Assembly: GCA_021156265.1 (NCBI GenBank)
Contig: JAJNBR010000014.1
Span: forward strand, 1 to 23,799
Length of the DNA: 23,799 nt
Reading direction: 5' to 3'
DNA from: Flavipsychrobacter sp.
Lineage (GTDB): Bacteria; Bacteroidota; Bacteroidia; Chitinophagales; Chitinophagaceae
The position numbers and the translations under genes were made by a program. Positions 16,425 through 23,799 of the stretch are shown in pieces; the stretch's first letter is position 1, and each line of letters opens with the position of its first letter. The notes beneath the pieces are model-generated. The model searched no databases, had not been told where the DNA came from, and was given only the letters and a program-made list of their open reading frames with translations.

Positions 16425-17909
16425 TTATTGTTGCGTTGTGTTTTTTTCAGAGGTTAATACCCATTTTTGTTCATTGAGGTGAGCAACAGTAACGGGGATG
16501 TTGTACTTGTTACTTAGATACGACGCCATTTGCTCGGCTGCATACACCGAACGATGTTGCCCACCGGTGCAGCCGAAACCGATGCTCAAATGTTCAAATC
16601 CCCTCGACAGATAATCGTCTACATTGTACGACACTAGCCCATAAGCATGCTGCAGGAACTGAGGCATGTTGGTCTCGTGCTCCAGAAATTGGCGTACATT
16701 TTCATCATGACCTGTGTTATGCTTGTAAGCTGCAAAACGGCCTGGGTTTAAAATGCCGCGGCAATCGAACACAAACCCGCCGCCATGGCTGGATTTGTCT
16801 TTGGGGATACCGTTTTTATAAGAAAAACTATATACCTGTACTTCTAGCGGAGCGTTCTCAGCGCGAGGTGGCTTGCTGTATTTTGATTGCATTGCAGGCG
16901 ACGACAAACGCTCCAGTAGCGAACGCATTTCGGGATAGGCAGGAGCCTGCGGGTTATCTGCCATAAAGTTGGACAAGCTTTTCAGCGCCGGGCCAATGCT
17001 GCTCACAAAATGAGATTTGTTTTGCAGCAAACCGCGAAAGCCATAAGCTCCCAATACCTGAAGCAACCGCAGTAATACAAATTGCAGATAGCCTTTGCGA
17101 AAGTGTATCTCTTCAACTCTTGAAACGTGTAAGTTGTTCAGGCTGGCTATATAACCATTCAGCAGATCTTCTTTCCAGGCATCGGGCAGCTGAGCTTTGG
17201 CCTGCCAGAGTAACGAAGCAATATCGTATTGAGGAGGACCTTGCATAGCCCCCTGAAAGTCGATGAAGAATACCTTGCCGTCGTGCAACATAACGTTCCT
17301 GCTTTGGAAGTCGCGGTACATCAGCATTTGTGGCTGAATGCGACCAAGCTCCCTGCTCATTTGCTCCATCTCCGACATCAGCGTTGCCTTGTCATAATGA
17401 ACCCCCTGCAGATCGGCAAAGTAGTATTTGAAATAGAGCAAGTCGCCCATAATGGCTTTCTCATCAAACTGGCGGGTAGCAAAGCATTGGTAGAAATCTG
17501 CCTCACGGCCGGCCACCCATTGAAGTTTTGCCAGCTGCTCCAACGCCTGATGATAATGCTTGCGTACTTCGTCAGTCAGACCTTCTTTCATCAGTACATC
17601 GAAAAGGGACGTCGTTCCGAGGTCTTGTTGAAGATAGGTCTTGCGATCTTTGCTTATCTTGAATACTTCCGGCACATGGATCTCATGTTTACGGAAAAGC
17701 TCAGTGAAATAGAAATAGGTATTATTTTCGGCCGTATTGGCATTATAGGTTCCGATCGCAGTCTTTGAGCCTCCGCTCAAACGGAAATAACGCCTGTCTG
17801 AACCGGAAACAGGCAACAGGTCCACCTTTTCCGGTTCGAAACCAAAATGATCTTCAAATAATTTTTCTAACGTGCTAATAGTCTGGGCCGATGATTTTAC
17901 TGGGGTCAT
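16425..17909 (-). CDS. Phosphotransferase (APH/AmgK-like) fused to RapZ C-terminal domain
   Basis: 494 aa, two domains. Residues about 10-330 form an aminoglycoside-phosphotransferase-fold kinase, close in feel to the cell-wall sugar kinase AmgK. The catalytic loop is YRDFQSRNVM (198-207; D200, N205) and the metal aspartate is in IDFQGA (D217). The usual histidine before RD is tyrosine. Residues about 355-485 match the C-terminal domain of RapZ, with FVFDCRGILNPG (379-390) and GCTGGQHRSVYAAEQ (446-460). In E. coli that domain binds glucosamine-6-phosphate; the RapZ P-loop half is missing here. A role in amino-sugar sensing or salvage is inference. Last gene of the lpxH operon, overlapping the phosphatase gene by 4 nt. 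Confidence 0.88.
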   Translation of the reverse strand: MTPVKSSAQTISTLEKLFEDHFGFEPEKVDLLPVSGSDRRYFRLSGGSKTAIGTYNANTAENNTYFYFTELFRKHEIHVPEVFKISKDRKTYLQQDLGTTSLFDVLMKEGLTDEVRKHYHQALEQLAKLQWVAGREADFYQCFATRQFDEKAIMGDLLYFKYYFADLQGVHYDKATLMSEMEQMSRELGRIQPQMLMYRDFQSRNVMLHDGKVFFIDFQGAMQGPPQYDIASLLWQAKAQLPDAWKEDLLNGYIASLNNLHVSRVEEIHFRKGYLQFVLLRLLQVLGAYGFRGLLQNKSHFVSSIGPALKSLSNFMADNPQAPAYPEMRSLLERLSSPAMQSKYSKPPRAENAPLEVQVYSFSYKNGIPKDKSSHGGGFVFDCRGILNPGRFAAYKHNTGHDENVRQFLEHETNMPQFLQHAYGLVSYNVDDYLSRGFEHLSIGFGCTGGQHRSVYAAEQMASYLSNKYNIPVTVAHLNEQKWVLTSEKNTTQQ

Positions 17910-18406
17910 ATTTCTTTCTTAGGATAATCGAATAAAAACACTTTTTTGTCGGCGCCGTTAAACTCATTCCATTGCTGTGCATCGAACTTACAGGCTACGA
18001 TGCCGCAGGTAGGCATAATATCGGTCTTAAACTTTGAAGACAAGTGATTGACAAAGTCCGTAATTCCAGGGTTGTGACCCACAATGAAAACCGTTTTAGT
18101 GTTATCGTCAACCTCGTACAGCACTTCTTCAAACACCGAAGGTATGCAATGGTACAGGGTCTCGTTCCACACTATCTTATCATGGTCGTAACCTACCTCC
18201 TTAGCGATCTTTTTGGCTGTTTGCTTGGCGCGCTTGGCCGTGCTGGCAATGATAAGATCTGGTATTAATTTGTTTTTTTTCAGGCGCTCACCCATCATAG
18301 GTGCATCATGCTCGCCGCGGTCGTTCAAAGGCCGTTCAAAATCACTTTGCAGTGGGTTTGCCCAGCTAGATTTTGCATGCCTGATCATTACTAAAGTCCG
18401 TTCCAT
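17906..18406 (-). CDS. SixA-like histidine phosphatase
   Basis: 166 aa, branch 2 of the histidine phosphatase (phosphoglycerate mutase-like) superfamily in its short SixA form. R9-H10 (IRHAKSSW) gives the phospho-accepting histidine, STAKRAKQTA (R59) and NETLY (E82) line the pocket, and VGHNPG (H111) supplies the second histidine. E. coli SixA dephosphorylates phosphohistidine proteins such as ArcB or PTS NPr; the substrate here is unknown. Middle gene of a three-gene unit: 6 nt after lpxH, 4-nt overlap with the kinase-RapZ gene. Confidence 0.9.
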   Translation of the reverse strand: MERTLVMIRHAKSSWANPLQSDFERPLNDRGEHDAPMMGERLKKNKLIPDLIIASTAKRAKQTAKKIAKEVGYDHDKIVWNETLYHCIPSVFEEVLYEVDDNTKTVFIVGHNPGITDFVNHLSSKFKTDIMPTCGIVACKFDAQQWNEFNGADKKVFLFDYPKKEI

Positions 18407-18412
18407 ACAGGA

Positions 18413-19171
18413 TCAGTTTCCTTTATAATATTGGAGTTTTAATTCTTCGCCGTCAAAAACTGCATAGCTGTCGTAGCGTATCCAGTCGCCAAGGTTTATA
18501 TAGAGACTGTTTTGAGGTAGCGGGTATTCAATAGCAATATGCCTGTGGCCAAAAATAAAATAATCGATATGCTCTTCTTTCAACTTATCCGTTGCAAACT
18601 GCACCAACCATTCTTTATCCGGACCCAGAAATGGTTTTTCTTCTACCGAATGTTTAGGACCTAGTCTGCTGAACCAACCTGCCATGCCGACACCCGTATC
18701 CGGGTGTAATCTGCGATAAAGCCATTGTGCCACAGGATTACGAAGTACAGTCTTCAGTATTTTATAGCCATGATCGCCGGGGCCTAAACCATCACCATGC
18801 GCAATGAAAAACTTTTTACCGTTGAACTCGCGTTCTATCGGTTCGTGATGAACCGGAATATTCAGCTCTTCTTCAAAGTAACCGCGCATCCACAGGTCGT
18901 GGTTGCCGGTAAAGGCTTCGATATGCAGGCCGCTGTCACTGAGTTCAGCCAGCTTGCCAAGGAACCGTGTATAACCTTTGGGTACTACATTTTTGTACTC
19001 AAACCATACATCGAAAATGTCACCTACCAGATAGAGTTGTTGGGCATCTTTTTGTATTTCATCAAGCCAGTTACACAAACGTCTCTCGCGAGCGAGGCTG
19101 GTTGCCTTGTCCGGGATGCCCAGGTGGAAATCGGATGCGAAATAAATTTTTTTGCCTTCAGCTAGATCCAT
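18413..19171 (-). CDS. lpxH: UDP-2,3-diacylglucosamine diphosphatase
   Basis: 252 aa calcineurin-like metallophosphoesterase of the LpxH type. It cleaves UDP-2,3-diacylglucosamine to lipid X and UMP in lipid A synthesis, at the inner-membrane face. The metal-site motifs are all present: SDFHLG (13-18), GDIFDVW (50-56), GNHD (89-92), AHGDG (124-128) and GHRH near 218. DVWFEY after the second motif is characteristic of LpxH rather than generic phosphoesterases. First gene of the operon with the phosphatase and the kinase-RapZ fusion. Consistent with a Gram-negative outer membrane carrying lipid A. Confidence 0.93.
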   Translation of the reverse strand: MDLAEGKKIYFASDFHLGIPDKATSLARERRLCNWLDEIQKDAQQLYLVGDIFDVWFEYKNVVPKGYTRFLGKLAELSDSGLHIEAFTGNHDLWMRGYFEEELNIPVHHEPIEREFNGKKFFIAHGDGLGPGDHGYKILKTVLRNPVAQWLYRRLHPDTGVGMAGWFSRLGPKHSVEEKPFLGPDKEWLVQFATDKLKEEHIDYFIFGHRHIAIEYPLPQNSLYINLGDWIRYDSYAVFDGEELKLQYYKGN

Positions 19172-19269
19172 GAACTACGGACAAATGGGGGGTGCAATTT
19201 ACTTGAAAATGCATTATAAGCCTATTAAAGCTACGTTTAAGGGCCTTGAAACCAGTTTGAAAAAAATTA

Positions 19270-19302
19270 TTTGGAAAAGTAGATTTTGTGAATCTATCTT
19301 TG
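19270..19302 (+). promoter_or_regulatory. Promoter of the SAM-riboswitch methionine operon
   Basis: TTTG at 19270-19273 (-33) and TATCTTTG at 19295-19302 (exact -7 consensus) are 21 nt apart, the typical Bacteroidota spacing. Transcription would start near 19308, just before the riboswitch. Confidence 0.7.
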
Positions 19303-19321
19303 CGACAGTTCTTTTAAAACG

Positions 19322-19434
19322 TCGCTTATCAAGAAAGGCAGAGGGTAATGGCCCGATGAAGCCTTAGCAACCTCCTCAGCGAAAGCTGGGAGCTGGTGCT
19401 AATTCCATCCCGCAAATGCGGGGTAGATAAGTCA
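19322..19434 (+). promoter_or_regulatory. SAM-I (S-box) riboswitch aptamer
   Basis: The conserved core is easily read: CTTATCAAGAAAGGCAGAGG at 19325, then GGCCCGATGAAGCCTTAGCAACC near 19350 in the usual register (quoted in part), a GC-rich hairpin (CCCGCAAATGCGGG) and the closing GATAAGTCAGA near 19426. P1 pairs CTTATC (19325-19330) with GATAAG (19426-19431). SAM binding is expected to stabilise P1 and allow the downstream terminator to form, shutting off the two methionine-branch genes when SAM is plentiful. Confidence 0.93.
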
Positions 19435-19480
19435 GATGCAATAGTTAAACCGAAACGGCGTAATGCCCCGACATAACTTG

Positions 19481-19511
19481 AGCTCTTCTGATTTATCGGA
19501 GGAGCTTTTTT
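19481..19511 (+). terminator. Expression-platform terminator of the SAM riboswitch
   Basis: AGCTCTTCT (19481-19489) pairs with GGAGGAGCT (19498-19506), including two G-U pairs, with an 8-nt loop and a run of six T. It is placed 50 nt after the aptamer and about 90 nt before the first gene, as for attenuation control. Confidence 0.87.
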
Positions 19512-19604
19512 ATTGCGTATAGCAGTAAAGAGCGTCTCCGGTAAAATTCTTTGGTAAGTGTCCGTATGAAAAATTCATTTGTCACTAACAAAAACCAAAG
19601 AATA

Positions 19605-20777
19605 ATGAGCAACGCAACAACACTCATCCACAGCATCCCGGTCGATCCGCTTACTGGTTCTATCTCCGTACCTATCTACCAGACATCCACCTATGTGCAG
19701 GAAGCACCCGGGGTGAACAAGGGCTATGACTATGCCCGTAGCAACAACCCCACCCGCGAGACGCTGGAAACGATCATCGCGCAATTGGAAAATGGCAAGT
19801 GCGGTTCTGCTTTTGCGAGTGGATTGGCGGCTATAGATGCAGTGGTAAAATTGCTGAAGTCGGGCGACGAGATACTGGCCGTTGACGATATTTACGGCGG
19901 TGCCTTCCGTCTGTTCACCCACATTTACGCCAAGTTTGGCATCAAGGTGAACTATACCGACACCACAGATGTAGTGAACATAATTGACGCTATTACGCCA
20001 AACACAAAACTTATTTGGCTCGAGTCTCCTACCAATCCCACACTTAAGATCAGCGATATAGAAGCTATCGCAAAAATTGCCAGGCAACACAACATTTTGC
20101 TTTGCGTCGACAATACATTCGCTTCGCCTGCACTTCAGAGGCCAATAGAACTGGGAGCCGATATTGTAGTGCATAGCGCAACCAAATATCTTGGTGGTCA
20201 CAGTGACCTTATTGCAGGCCTGGTTGTGTCGGCTTCAGAAGAGATTGGTGAGCAGATCAAATTCATTCAAAATGCCAGCGGTGCTATTCTGGCGCCGCAT
20301 GATAGCTGGCTGGTGATACGCGGCCTCGAAACACTCGGGCTTCGTGTAAAACAGCATTGCATCAATGCTCAGGTTGTGGCCGAATACCTGGAACAGCATC
20401 CAGCCGTCGACAGAGTATTCTACCCGGGCCTGAAATCTCATCCTAATCATGAAGTAGCGGCTAAGCAGCAGTCTGCTTTTGGCGGCATAGTGTCATTTAC
20501 ACTGAAGAATGATACTGAAGACGCAGCTAAAAATGTGGTGTGTACCACCAAATACTTCAAGCTGGCTGAAAGCCTGGGCGGCGTAAAAAGCTTGCTTTGT
20601 CATCCTGCAACTATGACGCATAAGTCGATACCCGCTGAAAAGCGGAGGAGCGCAGGTGTGGCAGACAGCCTGATCAGGCTGAGTGTGGGACTTGAAGAAG
20701 TAGAGGATCTCGTTAAAGACATCGAACAAGCATTCCAAAAAGCAACTGTTGCTGCTGAAGTGGCAACAGCCCTCTAA
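19605..20777 (+). CDS. metB: Trans-sulfuration PLP enzyme (cystathionine gamma-synthase / O-acetylhomoserine sulfhydrylase type)
   Basis: 390 aa, Cys/Met metabolism PLP family, cytoplasmic. Catalytic lysine K194 in SATKYLGGHSD, PLP-contacting aspartate in CVDNTFASP (D169), phosphate-binding YARSNNPTR (43-51) and SGLAAI (72-77). These features do not separate cystathionine gamma-synthase, gamma-lyase and homocysteine synthase. The SAM riboswitch and downstream homoserine dehydrogenase favour a synthetic role in methionine formation (inference). ATG at 19605 preferred over in-frame codons from 19551, since MSNATTLIHS aligns with the usual N-terminus. First gene of the riboswitch operon, 43 nt before the next. 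Confidence 0.9.
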   Translation: MSNATTLIHSIPVDPLTGSISVPIYQTSTYVQEAPGVNKGYDYARSNNPTRETLETIIAQLENGKCGSAFASGLAAIDAVVKLLKSGDEILAVDDIYGGAFRLFTHIYAKFGIKVNYTDTTDVVNIIDAITPNTKLIWLESPTNPTLKISDIEAIAKIARQHNILLCVDNTFASPALQRPIELGADIVVHSATKYLGGHSDLIAGLVVSASEEIGEQIKFIQNASGAILAPHDSWLVIRGLETLGLRVKQHCINAQVVAEYLEQHPAVDRVFYPGLKSHPNHEVAAKQQSAFGGIVSFTLKNDTEDAAKNVVCTTKYFKLAESLGGVKSLLCHPATMTHKSIPAEKRRSAGVADSLIRLSVGLEEVEDLVKDIEQAFQKATVAAEVATAL

Positions 20778-20820
20778 CAAACATTTTTTTACAAAACTGT
20801 TTAAACAAAACACAAGAAAC

Positions 20821-22071
20821 ATGTCTATTCAACAAAAACAACTGAACATTGGCCTTTTTGGCTTTGGCGTAGTAGGGTCAGGACTATATAAGGTCTTGCA
20901 GCAAACGCCTTCATTAAATGCACAGATTAGCAAGGTTTGTATCAAGCACCCCGAAAAGAAACGTGAAGCCCCTATAGAGCTGTTCACCACCAATGCAAAA
21001 CTGCTGCTGGAGGATGAAAACATCAGCGTGATCGTAGAGCTGATAGATGATGCTGAGGCAGCATACTATATTGTAACTACTGCATTGAAAGCCGGTAAAG
21101 CAGTAGTGAGTGCCAATAAGAAACTGATAGCAGAACATTTGCCTGAGTTGCTGGCATTGCAGCAAAAGCACAATGTCCCATTCCTCTATGAGGCTGCTTG
21201 CTGCGCCAGCATCCCGGTTATACGCAACCTGGAAGAATATTATGATAACGACTTGCTGGCTGGTATTACCGGCATTGTCAACGGCTCAACCAACTATATT
21301 CTAACGCGCATAGCAGAAGACAAGCTTGACTTCCAACAAGCCTTGTTACAGGCACAGATTGAAGGGTTTGCAGAGAGCGACCCAACACTGGACGTTGAAG
21401 GAACAGATGCCGTCAATAAGCTTTCAATTCTCCTGGCGCATGCCTATGGACTAATAGAGCATCCATCCGCCATTGTTCACACTGGTATACAGCAGCTGCA
21501 GGATCATGATGCAATATTTGCTAAGGAGAAAGGATATAAGATAAAACTGGTAGCACAAGCACGTAAACAACTGAATGGAGATATAGCAGCTTTCGTATTG
21601 CCACAATTTGTCGACCAAGGCTGTCAGCTGCATGGTGTCAGCAATGAATACAATGGTGTGGTCATTGAAAGCGGTTTTGCTGATAAACAGTTCTTTTATG
21701 GAAAAGGTGCAGGTAGTTTCCCTACAGCTTCAGCAGTGTTGAGTGATATATCTGCATTGCGTTACGACTATAGATACGAATACAAAAAACTGCGTACGCA
21801 AAAAACAAAATTGACAACTGATTTCTATCTCCGCGTATATGTAAGCTTCGACGGTTTGTTTCACGTACCTCATGAGCGTTTCGAGCGTATCGAGGAATGG
21901 AGCAGCAACGACAAAAGGTGTAGCGTGGTGGGCATCATCCATTTTTCACAACTTCTTGATACTAACTGGTGGAAAAAGAAAAACGCGTCGTTGATACTCT
22001 TGCCGGCTGCGTTTGTAGATAAGCTCCCGGAGAGAGTAGCAAAGCAAAAAGAAGAGCTGGCGTTCGCTTAA
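20821..22071 (+). CDS. hom: Homoserine dehydrogenase
   Basis: 416 aa. It reduces aspartate semialdehyde to homoserine with NAD(P)H, feeding methionine and threonine. The Rossmann motif is GFGVVGSG (14-21); the catalytic region has SANK (97-100), GIVNGSTNYIL (151-161) and FAESDPTLDVEGTDAVNK (183-200), in which E185, D196 and K200 have the same mutual spacing as the yeast enzyme's E208, D219 and K223. Monofunctional: no aspartokinase domain. The last 80 or so residues extend beyond the catalytic core and are not a textbook ACT domain by eye. Start at ATG 20821, not the in-frame start at 20749 inside metB. Its stop overlaps the convergent gene by 4 nt. Confidence 0.93.
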   Translation: MSIQQKQLNIGLFGFGVVGSGLYKVLQQTPSLNAQISKVCIKHPEKKREAPIELFTTNAKLLLEDENISVIVELIDDAEAAYYIVTTALKAGKAVVSANKKLIAEHLPELLALQQKHNVPFLYEAACCASIPVIRNLEEYYDNDLLAGITGIVNGSTNYILTRIAEDKLDFQQALLQAQIEGFAESDPTLDVEGTDAVNKLSILLAHAYGLIEHPSAIVHTGIQQLQDHDAIFAKEKGYKIKLVAQARKQLNGDIAAFVLPQFVDQGCQLHGVSNEYNGVVIESGFADKQFFYGKGAGSFPTASAVLSDISALRYDYRYEYKKLRTQKTKLTTDFYLRVYVSFDGLFHVPHERFERIEEWSSNDKRCSVVGIIHFSQLLDTNWWKKKNASLILLPAAFVDKLPERVAKQKEELAFA

Positions 22072-22844
22072 AAGCGTTCGGCCATGCCCAGGCCAAATAA
22101 TGCATAATCATACACAGCAGGGTCGTCGGGGTTGAGTTCGCGGAGTTGATAAGTGAGTTGAAGTGCGTTGCTCCAGTTTGACTTATCATTTTCCAACAAC
22201 TCCAGCCTTTGGGCGACCCTTGCTACATGCACATCGAGCGGGCAGATCAGTTGGCTGGGTTTTATCTTTTTCCAGATACCAAAATCAACACCTGCGTTGT
22301 CTTTACGGACCATCCAGCGCAAGTACATGTTGATGCGCTTGCATGCGGACTTCCCTGCTGGGGTAGAAATGTGTTTTCTTGTGCGCTCGGGATGTTCGAT
22401 AGAAAAGAAATAATTGTGGAAATGAACCAAGGCTTGCTCAACGGTGCCTTCTGCATACGCCTTCGCCGGTACAAATGCATCTTCCAGCGACCTGTGTTGC
22501 CGATAGTGGTATTGAAGGAACTCTATAAAATAGAGCAGGTCTGTAGCATTGAATGTCCTGTGAGCGAAACTCAGGAATTTTTTCAAGTCGGTATCCTTGT
22601 GATCGAGTATGAATTCATACGGCGCATCATCCATCCATGCCATTAATTTCGAGCAATTGTTGATGATGGAGGTGCGGTTACCCCAAGCCAAAACAGCAGC
22701 GAAAAGTCCTGATATTTCAATGTCTTGCTTTTTACTAAAACGGTGTGGTATAGATACAGGATCCTTAATAATAAAAGAAGGCTGATTGTACAGCCTTACT
22801 TTTTCATCCAATAAATTCTTTAATCGCTTCATATCCGGCATCAC
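22068..22844 (-). CDS. TIGR02757 (DUF2400) family protein
   Basis: 258 aa conserved bacterial protein without known function. It matches the family by its features: AAVLAWGNRTSIIN (about 49-62), the basic INMYLRWMVRKD (about 171-182), and LICPLDVHVARVAQRL (about 199-214). The last motif resembles the (V/L)DxHV segment of helix-hairpin-helix DNA glycosylases such as endonuclease III, and the protein is helix-rich, so a nucleic-acid role is conceivable but unproven. No signal peptide. ATG at 22844 or at 22832 (MKRLKN) are equally possible starts. Lies 13 nt after the cyclophilin gene, likely co-transcribed. Confidence 0.85.
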   Translation of the reverse strand: MMPDMKRLKNLLDEKVRLYNQPSFIIKDPVSIPHRFSKKQDIEISGLFAAVLAWGNRTSIINNCSKLMAWMDDAPYEFILDHKDTDLKKFLSFAHRTFNATDLLYFIEFLQYHYRQHRSLEDAFVPAKAYAEGTVEQALVHFHNYFFSIEHPERTRKHISTPAGKSACKRINMYLRWMVRKDNAGVDFGIWKKIKPSQLICPLDVHVARVAQRLELLENDKSNWSNALQLTYQLRELNPDDPAVYDYALFGLGMAERF

Positions 22845-22857
22845 TCAAGGTTTTTTA

Positions 22858-23529
22858 CTAGAACAGCAAAAACTTCTTTTTCTTTTTGATCCGCACTTTG
22901 TCCATCTTGATGTCTTTATCAGGTCTGTCCATGGTGTTGCGCGTTTCGGCGGCTATGCGATCAACTATTTCCATTCCTTCCTCTACAACACCAAATACCG
23001 TGTAGTTGCCATCCAGGTGAGGGGTACCGCCTTTGTTTTTATACATGTTCCGCTGCACCGGGGTAAAGTTACGGCCCGTCTTTTTAGAGATATTGTTCAA
23101 TTCTTCATCAGAGTATTTCTTGCCTACCACGATATAGAACTGGCACGCAGAAGAAGCTTTCTCCGGATTGTTATCGCGGGCCATACCCAACGCGCCGCGT
23201 TGGTGATAGTTTACGCTGTTTATTTCAGCGGGTACTTTATACCCAAGGTCGCCTTCTCCAAGTGCTTGTCCGGGAGTGGCTCTTTTAGAATCAGGGTCGC
23301 CGCCCTGTATTACGAAGTTTGGGATCACGCGGTGAAATAGTGTACTATCATAAAATTTCTCCTTTACAAGTTTGAACATGTTATCACGGTGCTTGGGTGT
23401 ATTCTCATATAGTGCAAGCACTATTTTACCGTACTCCGTCTCGATAACTATTTTGTCTTCGTTCCTTTTTTGAGCAAACAGGGTGGTAGCCAGGCACAAA
23501 CTAACTACTGCTAAAAATATTTTTTTCAT
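22858..23529 (-). CDS. Exported cyclophilin-type peptidyl-prolyl isomerase
   Basis: 223 aa. A signal peptide is clear (MKK, hydrophobic FLAVVSLCLATTLFA, probable cleavage before QKR); no lipobox cysteine, so periplasmic and soluble. The cyclophilin core follows: FHRVIPNFVIQGGDP (about 65-79, with the catalytic arginine), ALGMARDNNPEKASSACQFYI (partly 113-133) and LDGNYTVFG (about 172-180). An insert around GKKYSDEELNNISKKTGRNF separates strands, as in many Bacteroidota members. The C-terminus is lysine-rich (KKKKKFLLF). It should assist folding of exported proteins by proline isomerisation. Confidence 0.94.
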   Translation of the reverse strand: MKKIFLAVVSLCLATTLFAQKRNEDKIVIETEYGKIVLALYENTPKHRDNMFKLVKEKFYDSTLFHRVIPNFVIQGGDPDSKRATPGQALGEGDLGYKVPAEINSVNYHQRGALGMARDNNPEKASSACQFYIVVGKKYSDEELNNISKKTGRNFTPVQRNMYKNKGGTPHLDGNYTVFGVVEEGMEIVDRIAAETRNTMDRPDKDIKMDKVRIKKKKKFLLF

Positions 23530-23638
23530 ATCTGGGAAATTGTGTGCGCATAGTTACAAAAATCTGAGTTAGTTAACAATACGCTTGGTATATACAAGGG
23601 GGACGCCTAGTTTTATATGGTAATCGATAAATTTTGTA

Positions 23639-23799
23639 ATGGGTGCCCGTACACGCATAAAAGGACTGGCTAAACTACTCCCCGAGTGGACGTGGAACTA
23701 CACCAAACGCCGTCCAATTACCACCTATAATCCCACTCGTGAGGCTGCGGCAAGACCTGTTGCAGCAGATCGGGTCTATACGATATTCAGATATGGCGC
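23639..23799 (+). CDS. Unidentified protein, N-terminal fragment cut by window end
   Basis: Open frame from ATG 23639 to the window edge, 53 complete codons, beginning MGARTRIKGLAKLLPEWTWN. Basic, with no signal peptide or membrane helix in the visible part, and not recognised. The preceding TAAATTTTG (23628-23636) resembles a -7 element but is so close that the transcript would be leaderless. Could be a real gene or chance. Confidence 0.4.
   Translation, partial: MGARTRIKGLAKLLPEWTWNYTKRRPITTYNPTREAAARPVAADRVYTIFRYG

Noticed and set aside
22786..23340. 184-codon plus-strand frame antisense to the cyclophilin and TIGR02757 genes
   Set aside because: Spans two well-supported genes on the other strand and resembles no protein.
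1..23799. CRISPR arrays, insertion sequences, tRNA/rRNA genes, prophage or toxin-antitoxin pairs
   Set aside because: No regular spaced repeats, transposase or integrase motifs, tRNA-like cloverleaf or small paired toxin-antitoxin frames were seen on either strand.

Overview
The window looks like chromosomal DNA from a member of the Bacteroidota, probably close to the Chitinophagaceae. This is inferred from gene content (GSCFA protein, TIGR02757 protein, phosphotransferase-RapZ fusion, a YidC with a large periplasmic domain), from promoter-like TAnnTTTG -7 elements, and from weak Shine-Dalgarno signals. It reads as an ordinary compact chromosome. Several neighbouring stop codons touch or overlap. 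I see no insertion sequence, prophage, CRISPR array, tRNA or rRNA.

Layout. 1-2.8 kb: a polysaccharide flippase, a convergent AraC-type regulator, and a short DgkA-type kinase that lacks its normal N-terminus. 2.8-5.1 kb: gyrB with a clear promoter, two DnaA-box-like 9-mers upstream, and a strong terminator. 5.1-6.8 kb (minus strand): an ABC ATPase and its membrane partner, overlapping by 4 nt. 6.9-11.4 kb: a cyanophycin island with a plant-type asparaginase/isoaspartyl peptidase, a cyanophycinase and a cyanophycin synthetase. Together these could make an Asp-Arg storage polymer, depolymerise it to beta-Asp-Arg, and split that to Asp and Arg. 11.5-15.5 kb (minus strand): endonuclease V, YidC and a GSCFA-domain protein, with a 341-nt gap before YidC's terminator. 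15.7-16.4 kb: clpP. 16.4-19.2 kb (minus strand): a tight operon lpxH - SixA-like phosphatase - phosphotransferase/RapZ fusion, suggesting a link to the cell envelope and amino sugars. 19.3-22.1 kb: a promoter, a SAM-I riboswitch with its terminator, a trans-sulfuration enzyme and homoserine dehydrogenase, forming a methionine-branch operon repressed by SAM. 22.1-23.5 kb (minus strand): an exported cyclophilin followed by a TIGR02757 protein. 23.6 kb to the end: the start of an unidentified gene cut by the window edge.

The items most worth a second look are the cyanophycin island in a heterotroph-like Bacteroidota background, the kinase-RapZ fusion in an lpxH operon, the DnaA-box-like pair before gyrB, and the truncated dgkA. 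I found nothing I can defend as a wholly undescribed system.
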